Source: Lonsdalea iberica (GTDB lineage: Bacteria > Pseudomonadota > Gammaproteobacteria > Enterobacterales > Enterobacteriaceae). Taken from it: 64,000 nt of DNA. This document shows positions 51,469 through 59,525 of this stretch, piece after piece. The first letter of the stretch is position 1; each line of letters starts with the position of its first letter. The DNA lies in assembly GCF_002111585.1 (NCBI RefSeq), contig NZ_LUTP01000016.1, positions 16,515-80,514 of the forward strand, in the 5' to 3' direction. Position numbers and translations under genes: made by a program. The notes under the pieces are model-generated. The model had not been told where the DNA came from and did no database searches. It saw only the letters and a list, made by a program, of their open reading frames with translations.

Positions 51469-51648
51469 TTGCGCTTCCTTCAGGAGGTTTTCGACATAAT
51501 AGGTTTTATTATCCAAGATTAGCACTTGTTTATAATCAGAATCTCACAGATACGTCTCTGATTAAATAGTGCGCGTAGATGGCCGGGATTCTGAGGGCTG
51601 CTTGTGGCATAATGTGCGGCAAATCACATTTAGATCTGAGTAAATACT

Positions 51649-53241
51649 GTGCTGGTAACGAATAACATAACGATGCAATTCGGCAGTAAGCCGCTTTTTG
51701 AGAACATTTCCGTCAAATTCGGCGGGGGTAACCGCTATGGCCTGATCGGCGCCAACGGCTGCGGTAAATCGACCTTTATGAAAATTCTGGGCGGCGACCT
51801 GACCCCCAGCGGCGGCAATGTTTCTCTGGATCCGAATGAGCGTCTGGGCAAGTTGCGCCAGGACCAGTTCGCGTTCGAAGCGTATTCGGTACTGGACACG
51901 GTCATCATGGGCCATGCCGAACTGTGGGACGTGAAAGAGGAGCGGGACCGTATTTACGCGCTGCCGGAAATGAGCGAAGAAGACGGCTATAAAGTGGCCG
52001 ATCTGGAAGTGAAATACGGTGAAATGGACGGATATAGCGCCGAAGCGCGCGCGGGTGAGCTGCTGCTGGGCGTGGGGATCCCGCTGGAACAGCATTACGG
52101 TCCGATGAGCGAAGTCGCGCCGGGCTGGAAACTGCGCGTGCTGTTGGCGCAGGCGCTGTTTGCCAACCCGGATATTCTGCTGCTCGATGAACCGACCAAC
52201 AACCTGGACATCGATACCATTCGCTGGTTGGAGCAGGTGCTAAATGAACGTAACAGCACCATGATTATCATTTCCCATGACCGACACTTCCTGAACATGG
52301 TGTGTACGCACATGGCGGACCTGGATTACGGCGAACTGCGTCTCTACCCGGGCAACTACGACGAATACATGACGGCAGCCACGCAGGCGCGCGAGCGTCT
52401 GGTGGCGGACAACGCCAAGAAAAAGGCGCAGATTGCCGAATTGCAGTCGTTCGTCAGCCGCTTCAGCGCAAACGCATCGAAATCGCGTCAGGCCACGTCG
52501 CGCGCGCGCCAAATCGACAAAATCCAGCTTGAAGAGATCAAGGCTTCCAGCCGTCAGAACCCCTTCATCCGTTTCGAGCAGGATAAAAAGCTGTTCCGTA
52601 ACGCGTTGGAAATCGAGGATTTGGCGAAAGGATTCGACAACAGCCCGCTATTTAGCAAGCTCAAACTGCTGGTCGAAGTCGGTGAGAAAGTTGCAGTGCT
52701 CGGGACTAACGGCATTGGTAAAACAACGCTGTTGAAAACGCTGGTCGGCGACCTGGAACCGGATGTCGGCACCGTCAAATGGTCTGAAAATGTGCAGATT
52801 GGCTACTATGCGCAGGATCACGAATATGAGTTTGACGATGAGCTAACGGTCTTTGATTGGATGAGCCAGTGGAAGCAGGAGAACGACGACGAGCAGGCGG
52901 TGCGTAGCGTACTGGGCCGTCTGTTGTTCTCACAGGACGACATTCGTAAGAAAGTGAAAGTGCTGTCCGGCGGGGAAAAAGGGCGGATGCTGTTCGGCAA
53001 ATTAATGATGCAGCGGCCCAACGTGCTGATCATGGATGAACCGACCAACCACCTGGATATGGAATCCATCGAATCGTTAAACATGGCGCTCGAAATGTTC
53101 CAGGGGACGCTGATCTTCGTCTCGCACGACCGAGAATTCGTCAGCTCACTGGCGACCCGAGTGCTGGAAATCACGCCTGAGAAGGTCATCGACTTTACCG
53201 GCAGCTATGAGGACTATCTGCGTAGTCGCGGGATCGAATAA
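51649..53241 (+). CDS. ybiT: ABC-F family ATPase YbiT
   Basis: YbiT is a cytoplasmic ABC-F protein that acts on translating ribosomes rather than as a transporter. The 530 residues equal E. coli YbiT, and the sequence is nearly colinear. Two ABC domains are complete: Walker [10 protein letters not shown] and GTNGIGKTT, Walker [12 protein letters not shown] and [11 protein letters not shown], signature LSGGEKGR in the second domain. The charged linker ([20 protein letters not shown] ... [13 protein letters not shown]) between the domains would reach the ribosome. The start is GTG at 51649. A strong terminator follows. Confidence 0.96.
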   Translation: MLVTNNITMQFGSKPLFENISVKFGGGNRYGLIGANGCGKSTFMKILGGDLTPSGGNVSLDPNERLGKLRQDQFAFEAYSVLDTVIMGHAELWDVKEERDRIYALPEMSEEDGYKVADLEVKYGEMDGYSAEARAGELLLGVGIPLEQHYGPMSEVAPGWKLRVLLAQALFANPDILLLDEPTNNLDIDTIRWLEQVLNERNSTMIIISHDRHFLNMVCTHMADLDYGELRLYPGNYDEYMTAATQARERLVADNAKKKAQIAELQSFVSRFSANASKSRQATSRARQIDKIQLEEIKASSRQNPFIRFEQDKKLFRNALEIEDLAKGFDNSPLFSKLKLLVEVGEKVAVLGTNGIGKTTLLKTLVGDLEPDVGTVKWSENVQIGYYAQDHEYEFDDELTVFDWMSQWKQENDDEQAVRSVLGRLLFSQDDIRKKVKVLSGGEKGRMLFGKLMMQRPNVLIMDEPTNHLDMESIESLNMALEMFQGTLIFVSHDREFVSSLATRVLEITPEKVIDFTGSYEDYLRSRGIE

Positions 53242-53276
53242 CGCCCGGCGTAGTAGTTTCCTTGCCGTAGTATCGA

Positions 53277-53302
53277 GCCGTCGCTTTTGCGACGGCTTTT
53301 TT
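53277..53302 (+). terminator. Intrinsic terminator of ybiT
   Basis: GCCGTCGC and GCGACGGC form an 8-base stem with a TTTT loop, followed by TTTTTT, 35 bases after the ybiT stop. Confidence 0.9.
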
Positions 53303-53477
53303 GTCGGCGAAACTCGACGCGTGATTTAGCGCTTTTTCCCGTCGAACCGGGTCCTTATTGTCGTCCGCTCGGTGCTTAAGACGCCGCGTACTTGGCGACG
53401 CATCTCGGCGATGACAAATGACCGAGGCAATGCTACGTTCAGCGGGATTCTTTTCACGCTGGCTGGAAGAAAAACGC

Positions 53478-54197
53478 ATGAATCGTACCGAAAAACCTGT
53501 TTTGATTATCCAGATGGGGCAGCCTCCTGCCCCTATCGCAGCCGATGTCGGCCAGCAATCGGACTGGTTCCGCAGCGCGCTGGCGCCGCTGGAACTCGAC
53601 GAACTGCTGATTGTTCGTCCCGACTTGAACGAGACGTTGCCGTCGCCTTCCTCTTTTACCGCCGCGATCGTGACCGGCTCCTGGGCCATGGTCACCGACC
53701 GGTTGGAGTGGAGCGAACGAACGGGCGCATGGTTGCGGCAGGCGATGGACGAACAGCTGCCGCTACTGGGCATCTGTTATGGACACCAACTGCTGGCGGA
53801 TGCACTGGGTGGAACGGTGACCGATAACCCGCAGGGGAAGGAAGTCGGGCTCGAAACCGTCTCGCTCGAGCCGTTGGCGGCGCAGGATAATTTGCTATCC
53901 GAACTGCCGACCCATTTCAGCGCCTATCTGACGCATTTACAGTCGGTGGTGACGCCGCCGCCGGGCGCGCAGGTACTCGCGTCATCAGCGTTGGACCGTT
54001 GCCAGATCCTGCGCTATTCGCCTACTGCGCTGTCCTTTCAGTTCCACCCGGAAATGGATGCGAGCGTGATGAACGCCTGTCTGAGAAACAGTCGGCAGCC
54101 GACGCTGACGATGCCGGAAGAACCCCGTTGGGCGCGTCGGCTATTGGTGGAGTTCGTGCGCCAGGCACGGCTAGCGGCTAGGGCAGGTTCGGAGTAG
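53478..54197 (+). CDS. Class I glutamine amidotransferase-like protein
   Basis: This is a stand-alone class I glutamine amidotransferase domain resembling the GuaA N-terminal part. The ATG at 53478 gives 239 residues. The catalytic triad is visible: Cys100 in LGICYGHQLLADALGG, and His190 and Glu192 in SFQFHPEMD. It lacks any synthetase domain, so it either serves an unknown partner or hydrolyses a small gamma-glutamyl compound. Upstream in-frame codons from 53418 are possible but have no better ribosome binding site. ygaC follows 68 bases downstream. Confidence 0.85.
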   Translation: MNRTEKPVLIIQMGQPPAPIAADVGQQSDWFRSALAPLELDELLIVRPDLNETLPSPSSFTAAIVTGSWAMVTDRLEWSERTGAWLRQAMDEQLPLLGICYGHQLLADALGGTVTDNPQGKEVGLETVSLEPLAAQDNLLSELPTHFSAYLTHLQSVVTPPPGAQVLASSALDRCQILRYSPTALSFQFHPEMDASVMNACLRNSRQPTLTMPEEPRWARRLLVEFVRQARLAARAGSE

Positions 54198-54265
54198 TCC
54201 GGTTGTCCCTCGAATTCAATGAGTTATGGTCACTCCCTCAGATTAGCGTAGAGGGAGGACAATTG

Positions 54266-54601
54266 ATGTATTTACGCCCTGATGAAGTAGCTCAAGTATT
54301 TGAGAAAGAAGGATTTACTCGCGATACCGTGACGGATAAAGCCTATGGGTTCTACAAAGGCGAGCACTACGTCTATGTGAATCGCGAGGCTAGAATGGGG
54401 CGTACCGCCGTTGTCATCCACCCTAATCAGGGTGCGAAAAGTCTGAAATACGCGCATCCCGCGGAAACGCTGCGCAGCAGCCCGGCCTATGAGCGTTTTC
54501 CACGCGATCCAGAGTCTGAAACACCGTCTTATGTAGGGATTCCGCATGGTTTCACCTCACGGGCCATGCTGTCTCGTTATATCGAGCGGATGTTCGGCTG
54601 A
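54266..54601 (+). CDS. ygaC: DUF2002-family protein YgaC
   Basis: YgaC is a small cytoplasmic protein of unknown function (DUF2002) with a solved NMR structure in Salmonella. The ATG at 54266, behind GGGAGGAC, gives 111 residues (114 in E. coli) starting MYLRPDEVAQVFEKEGFT. Conserved segments are VNREARMGRTAVVIHP and the C-terminal YVGIPHGFTSRAMLSRYIERMFG. In E. coli ygaC is iron/Fur-responsive; I did not find a clear Fur box here. An alternative start at 54203 has no conserved residues. Confidence 0.8.
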   Translation: MYLRPDEVAQVFEKEGFTRDTVTDKAYGFYKGEHYVYVNREARMGRTAVVIHPNQGAKSLKYAHPAETLRSSPAYERFPRDPESETPSYVGIPHGFTSRAMLSRYIERMFG

Positions 54602-55043
54602 ATGCGCTTTGCGCGCGAGCGGCGAGCCCCGCGCATCGTTCTCTTTGTTGGCCGCGAGCGACTCGCGGTCTGAAAAGACCGGCCGCCGAGCGGGGCTACA
54701 CTTGACCGCTTTGTTCCTGAAAGACGGGTGCGGAATGATGACGACACGCGCAGGGTTCGGCAGGGCGGTGAAACGCTTAACACGGGCGCATGCGACGCTG
54801 CGAAAACACCTATTCCGCACGACTCCCCTCCACGCAAGAGACCCTCAGACTCGCTAAACCGGTCAAAAAGGTATTTTCGTCCTACACTTAAAGTGACACG
54901 GTGCAACGTTGCACCGTTGAGTTCCAGCGGCTGGCGCCGCCGGGAACGAATAACGCATGTGGGGTATACTCCCCTTGGAAGCGCGTCGTTCTGGCTGATT
55001 ATGGTCAGTCCGTCACTGTCACTACAACCGGAAAAGAACCCTG
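54602..55043. other. Intergenic region between ygaC and fdhE with nested hairpins and a palindrome
   Basis: No convincing gene lies in these 442 bases. The left part holds a nested structure: an outer 8-base stem (AGCCCCGC 54625-54632 with GCGGGGCT 54690-54697) enclosing CCGCGAG/CTCGCGG (54652-54668, loop CGA) and the tetraloop hairpin GGTCT-GAAA-AGACC (54667-54680). The two inner hairpins share two bases, so they may be alternatives. The right part holds an 18-base palindrome at 54899-54916 and a TATACT box at 54965-54970, likely the fdhE promoter. Confidence 0.55.
54899..54916. promoter_or_regulatory. Perfect 18-base palindrome upstream of fdhE (operator-like)
   Basis: CGGTGCAACGTTGCACCG is perfectly self-complementary and lies 128 bases before the fdhE start and about 50 bases before a TATACT -10-like box. 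It has the form of a dimeric repressor operator. The regulator is unknown; it does not match the FNR, ArcA, Fur, PurR or NtrC sites I know. Confidence 0.5.
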
Positions 55044-55967
55044 ATGAGTTTTCATATTGTTCCTCAGGAACAGCCTGCAGGCGAGGCGGCGACGACCACG
55101 CTGGGAACGGTCCCGTCGTTGCTGTTCGCCAACCTGAAAAGCCTTTACAGCGGCCGCGCCGAACGGCTGCGTCAACTGGCAGATGATCACCCGCTGGGCG
55201 ACTACCTGACGTTTGCCGCTCAGGTGGTGGAAGCCCAGCAGCACGTCCAGCACGATCATCCGCTAAAGATGGATTTCACCTCCCTCCTGCAAACGGGCGG
55301 AAAGCCGCCGTTGGACGCCGGGCATTTCCGGCGCGATGCGCACTGGCTAACGTTGCTGCAGGCGCTGATTGAGGAGTTGAAGCCGCAGATGAACGGCCAG
55401 ATCCTCAGCGCGCTGGAAAATCTGGAAAAGATGTCCGTGCCGGAGAAGGAGGCGTTGGCCGATGCGTTGTTCAGCCAATCGTTTAGTGCCGAGAGCAATG
55501 ACAAAGCCCCCTTCGTGTGGGCCGCGCTGTCGCTGTACTGGGCGCAGATGGCGAGCCAACTGCCCGGCCAAGTGCTCCCAGAGGAAGGCGAACATCGCCA
55601 GTTCTGTCCGGTGTGCGGCGGCATCCCGGTCTCCGGTGTGGTGCATATGGGGGCGGAAAGCGGTCTGCGTTACCTGCACTGCAACCTGTGTGAAACGGAA
55701 TGGCACATGGCGCGCGTAATATGCAGCAACTGCGAACAGTCGGAACATCTGAGTTACTGGTCGCTGGAGGACGATCTGACGGCTAACCAGACGGAAAGCT
55801 GTGGCGACTGCGGCACCTACATCAAGCTGCTCTATCAGGAGAAAGACTGCCGGGTGGAAGCGGTAGCGGACGATCTGGCGTCGGTGGTTTTGGATATCAG
55901 AATGGAAGAGGAAGGCTTCTTTCGCAGTAGCATCAATCCCTTTTTGTTCCCGGAAAGCGCAATCTGA
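55044..55967 (+). CDS. fdhE: Formate dehydrogenase accessory protein FdhE
   Basis: FdhE is a cytoplasmic rubredoxin-like iron-binding protein needed to activate respiratory formate dehydrogenases before Tat export. The 307 residues (309 in E. coli) contain four CxxC pairs: Cys188/191, Cys213/216, Cys227/230 and Cys253/256. The N-terminal helical domain is typical. In E. coli fdhE is last in fdoGHI-fdhE; here no formate dehydrogenase gene is adjacent, so it is an isolated copy with its own upstream region. Confidence 0.94.
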   Translation: MSFHIVPQEQPAGEAATTTLGTVPSLLFANLKSLYSGRAERLRQLADDHPLGDYLTFAAQVVEAQQHVQHDHPLKMDFTSLLQTGGKPPLDAGHFRRDAHWLTLLQALIEELKPQMNGQILSALENLEKMSVPEKEALADALFSQSFSAESNDKAPFVWAALSLYWAQMASQLPGQVLPEEGEHRQFCPVCGGIPVSGVVHMGAESGLRYLHCNLCETEWHMARVICSNCEQSEHLSYWSLEDDLTANQTESCGDCGTYIKLLYQEKDCRVEAVADDLASVVLDIRMEEEGFFRSSINPFLFPESAI

Positions 55968-55986
55968 GTCGCGCGGGGAAGACGAC

Positions 55987-56008
55987 AGCGCCCTGAGACC
56001 AGGGCGCT
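55987..56008. other. Hairpin between fdhE and the MFS gene
   Basis: AGCGCCCTG and CAGGGCGCT form a 9-base perfect stem with a 4-base loop between two convergent genes. A clear T run is missing on either side, so termination is only likely. Confidence 0.5.
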
Positions 56009-56023
56009 ATCAGGTTAAAAGCC

Positions 56024-57214
56024 TTAGGCCGCGCGTGTTTTAACGACGAGCAGCACATAGGACAGCACGGCCAGCGCGTAACATCCTAACATCACCAGCG
56101 CCATCGACGTGGCGCTGGTGCCCGCCAGTCCCGTCAGCGGCACGCTCAATGCGCCCAGCGCGAACATGCTGAGACCAATTAGCGCCGAAGCGCTTCCCGC
56201 CTGATTCCCCTGACTTTGCATGGCCAGCGCTGAGGCGCACGGGCCAATGACGCCAATCATCGCGACGGCGAAAAACAACGGGACCAAAATCCACACCAGC
56301 GATGCCTGCGTCAGACCGGCGGTGAGCAGTATCGCCGAAGACAGCACCGCAATCGTCAACCCCACGCGAAGAACGCGCTCTTCCTGATGATTTCGGCTGA
56401 AGCGGGCGGATAGCTGTCCGGCGACAATCAGGCCGATACCGTTCAGGGCGAAGCACAGGCTAAACATCTGCGGGCTCAGGCCGTAGATTTGCTGCAGCAC
56501 AAACGGGGACGCCCCGATGTAGGCGAACATCCCGGCGCCCGACAGACCCTGTGCCAGACACATTCCCATAAACTGACGTTCTTTTAGCAGGTCGCCGAGC
56601 GATGACAGCATTGCACCGAGCCCGCCGCGAATGCGGCGATCTTGCGGCAGCGTCTCGTGCATACGGAATGCCGACATGAGCAGCAAGATCATGGCGACTA
56701 TCGCCAGTGCGACGAAGATACCGCGCCAGTCGGTCAGGCCCATCAGCGCGCCGCCCAACACCGGCGCAAAGATCGGTGCCAGCCCATTCACCAACATCAA
56801 TAGGGCGAAAAAGCGGGTCAGTTCATGTCCGGCATACAGATCGCGGGCTACTGCGCGCGATAATACGGCGCCGCCGGCCCCGGCAATGCCCTGTAACAGA
56901 CGTGCCGCCAGCAGCTGATGGATATCGGTGGCGAGGGCGCACCAGATTGAGGTGGCCAGGAGCAGCGCCAGAGAAAATAGCAGGGGACGCATGCGGCCGA
57001 GCGCATCGCTGAGCGGCCCAAAAATCAGCTGGCCGCCGCCGAGCCCCAGCAGTCCGGCGGTCAAGCTAAGCTGAGCGGTCGAATTGGAGGTGTTGAGCTC
57101 GTTCGTTAACTGCGGCAGCGCGGGCAAATACAAATCGGTGCACAACGGGCCGAGAGCGGCGAGGGAACCTAGCATGAGCGCATAGCCCAGACGGGTAGGG
57201 GCGTGTTTTTTCAT
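56024..57214 (-). CDS. Bcr/CflA-type MFS drug/metabolite efflux transporter
   Basis: A 12-helix major facilitator of the drug:H+ antiporter DHA1 Bcr/CflA subgroup. The ATG at 57214 gives 396 residues starting MKKHAPTRLGYALMLGSLAALGPLCTDLYLPALPQL (key motif P-x-TDLYLPALP), the usual start of this subgroup. GPLSDALGRMRPLL is the loop 2-3 motif and LLQGIAGAGGAVLSRAVARDL the helix 5 antiporter motif. An upstream in-frame extension from 57382 is unconserved. The long leader (57215 onward) is discussed separately. The substrate cannot be told from sequence. Confidence 0.88.
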   Translation of the reverse strand: MKKHAPTRLGYALMLGSLAALGPLCTDLYLPALPQLTNELNTSNSTAQLSLTAGLLGLGGGQLIFGPLSDALGRMRPLLFSLALLLATSIWCALATDIHQLLAARLLQGIAGAGGAVLSRAVARDLYAGHELTRFFALLMLVNGLAPIFAPVLGGALMGLTDWRGIFVALAIVAMILLLMSAFRMHETLPQDRRIRGGLGAMLSSLGDLLKERQFMGMCLAQGLSGAGMFAYIGASPFVLQQIYGLSPQMFSLCFALNGIGLIVAGQLSARFSRNHQEERVLRVGLTIAVLSSAILLTAGLTQASLVWILVPLFFAVAMIGVIGPCASALAMQSQGNQAGSASALIGLSMFALGALSVPLTGLAGTSATSMALVMLGCYALAVLSYVLLVVKTRAA

Positions 57215-58425
57215 AGAGTCTCTTTTTCCAAAAAAAGCAGGATGACAATGTGTTGATACGGCGCATGTCGAGGCGGCCGAGGAGCAAGGGATGACGGCCG
57301 TGTGCGCATGGATAAGTCCTGCGCCAGTGCGGCATTTGTTCCCCCCAAGCGGCGATGGAGGCCTGCGGGAGTCGTTGACCACACTTCTCCAGCCTCTGAG
57401 CCTCGGCCAAATAGCGGGAACTGTCCGGTCTTCGGGCTTCCTGTCGTGTGGGGAGACGGCAGGCTATGACGACGTCGAGCAGCACGGCCTTGTCGCCGCA
57501 GTGGCGGTGTATCCCATCACCGTAGCGATGACTGACCGGGATATCCGGCCTGTGTGCCGCATGATGAAAATATCGTTTCAGCGGCGAGATACGCGGCGTC
57601 TTCTCTTTAATGTCAGCGTCCTTGTGCGCGAACCTGTGGGAGTAGGGCACGCTGCCAGGACCCACCGCATCGGCAGGGTCGGCCTTACCGGCGACGTGGA
57701 AACCCGTCTGGCAAAAACCCAAGCGCGCTACGGCACGAAAGAGAGCCAGCCGCTTGCGAAAAAGGAAATTGTTGCGGGTATCTGTCGGCATTAGCGGCTC
57801 CGGGGGAAACTGCGGGAATTCATTATCTTGTTAACTTTCCCAGATCAAAATGATAGGTGTGATCGCTGGACAAGACAAATCGAGCGCAACGCCGCGCCAG
57901 AAAACGGCCGATGGTTTTCCGCTCGCAACTGGGAAGGGAATATCTGTACTGGCGAGACCCTGCTTTACCTCTATGCTTACACCATGGAACCGCAGGCCCA
58001 CACGACGCTCTCCCAAGCGCGTTTCAAAATAGCATAACAAAGGTTAAGTTATTGTAAGGAAAGGCATTAGATTAGCTAAATATACTGCAAACTATTTGGC
58101 TCGGACATTTGACCCGCCCCCCGCCATATCGCATTATGGGCGCGCTTACGGGGGCCGTAGGACGGTTATTCCCCGTCAAGCGGCCTTCGGGACGGTATGT
58201 CACGGTGACGTCATCACACAATGTGTTCGCAATGACGCAAGTTGGATGGCCCGCCACGCTCGTCACCATGAGGGTGTTATGCGACCTGACATGCTCCCCG
58301 TTGGGGATCCAAAACAATTATAACCATCGCGCCGCATCCCAGATTCCGTTCTGAATGGCTGAAACGCTTGCGTAGCGTTAGGTGCTACTTCTGACCGTGG
58401 GAACGGCCGAGATCAAGGGACTACC
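57215..58425. other. 1.2-kb region between the MFS gene and the Ppx/GppA-like gene
   Basis: I find no convincing protein gene here. Open frames exist on both strands at 57291-57794 and 57066-57791, but their translations look like non-coding sequence. On the minus strand, upstream of the MFS start, two short boxes resemble a cobalamin riboswitch: GCCACTG at 57499-57505 and AAGCCCGAAGACC at 57427-57439, as in the btuB leader. Other conserved boxes (GGGAAG) are not clear, so this is only a candidate. The right part (58040-58425) is likely the promoter and leader of the next gene. Confidence 0.4.
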
Positions 58426-59442
58426 ATGATAAAAGCTACACGCAGCCTGCTGGCACTTGCCGGCTTTTTTTTAAGTATCGGTTATGTACAGGCTTCGGAC
58501 TGTATTGAAACCCGTGCCGGCTTCGACATCGGCTCCGGCACCACTAAAGCGATGGTCGCAGAGGTGGATGTCTGTCACGGCGTACTCGGCAATGTCTTGT
58601 ATCAACACGAGCAACCCGTCGGCTACAACGCGGATCTGGCGCGTTCCCTCAACGGCGAGCTGAGCCCGGCTATCGCCAACGAAGGGTTGGCGACGTTGCA
58701 GTCGCTGCTCCATGAGGTGAATCAGTGGCACCCGACCCGCATCAGCGGCGTGGCGACGGAAGTTTTTCGTTCCGCCAGCAACGGTGAGCAGGTGATCGCC
58801 GACTACGAACGTAACACCGGGCTGTCGATCAAAGTGCTCAGCCAGGAGCAAGAGGCGCTGCTGGGATTTATGTCAGCGAAAGCCACGCTCAATCAACCCG
58901 CGCTGAGCAATAGCGACATTCTGGTGTGGGATATCGGCGGCGGCTCCATGCAGATGACCAGCTTCGAACCGATCAACGGGCACCTAAAGCCGGTCGTCTA
59001 TCTGGGTAAGCTGGCGGCGGTCAGCCTGAAGGACATGGTGATTGATGTTTTCCAGAACAAGGATTTGCGGGCGGTCTCCTCACCTAACCCAATCGGCGAT
59101 CAGCTGCCGATGATCTTGCGTTTTGTTCGTTTCTACGCGACGACACACGTCCGGCCCGAGATCCGTCTCGCCGCGGCGCGCAAACTGGTCATCGGCATCG
59201 GCGGCGTGCACAGCTATTCCATTTCCGGCCAGCTCGGCACGGGGCGCAACAGCTATCGTCTGGAGGAGTTGAAGAACATCATCGGCAAAAAAAGCCATAT
59301 GGATGATTCGCAGTTACAGGGCAAATACAAAGCCACGGACGTGACAAACCTGTTGCTGGTTGAAGGCTTCATGGAGGCGCTTGATATTGCGGAAGTGCAT
59401 GTGGTGAAAGCCAGCCTGATTCAAGGCGTTTTACTGCAGTAA
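58426..59442 (+). CDS. Exported Ppx/GppA-like phosphatase-fold protein
   Basis: The 338-residue product has the actin-like Ppx/GppA fold: phosphate-1 motif FDIGSGTTKAMVAEVD near residues 33-48 and phosphate-2 motif VWDIGGGSMQMTSF near residues 167-180. It begins with an apparent signal peptide (MIKATRSLLALAGFFLSIGY then VQASDC), so it is probably periplasmic, unlike cytoplasmic Ppx (513 residues) and GppA (494), and it lacks their C-terminal HD-like domains. A nucleotide- or polyphosphate-hydrolysing role outside the cytoplasm is possible but unproven. It converges with ggt. Confidence 0.75.
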   Translation: MIKATRSLLALAGFFLSIGYVQASDCIETRAGFDIGSGTTKAMVAEVDVCHGVLGNVLYQHEQPVGYNADLARSLNGELSPAIANEGLATLQSLLHEVNQWHPTRISGVATEVFRSASNGEQVIADYERNTGLSIKVLSQEQEALLGFMSAKATLNQPALSNSDILVWDIGGGSMQMTSFEPINGHLKPVVYLGKLAAVSLKDMVIDVFQNKDLRAVSSPNPIGDQLPMILRFVRFYATTHVRPEIRLAAARKLVIGIGGVHSYSISGQLGTGRNSYRLEELKNIIGKKSHMDDSQLQGKYKATDVTNLLLVEGFMEALDIAEVHVVKASLIQGVLLQ

Positions 59443-59460
59443 TTACCCCTCAGCGTTATC

Positions 59461-59502
59461 TGCGCAGAGGCCGTCTTCAGGAAGGGGGGCGGCCTCTGCG
59501 CA
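59461..59502. terminator. Hairpin between the convergent Ppx/GppA-like gene and ggt
   Basis: TGCGCAGAGGCCG and CGGCCTCTGCGCA form a perfect 13-base stem with a 16-base loop. No strong T run follows, so termination is inferred from stem strength and the convergent position. Confidence 0.5.
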
Positions 59503-59525
59503 TCGTGCGTGTCGTTCGTTTTCTT

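Noticed and set aside
57066..57794. Overlapping open frames on both strands as genes (for example a divergent regulator of the MFS gene)
   Set aside because: Neither translation shows a helix-turn-helix or any known domain, and there is no supporting ribosome binding site.
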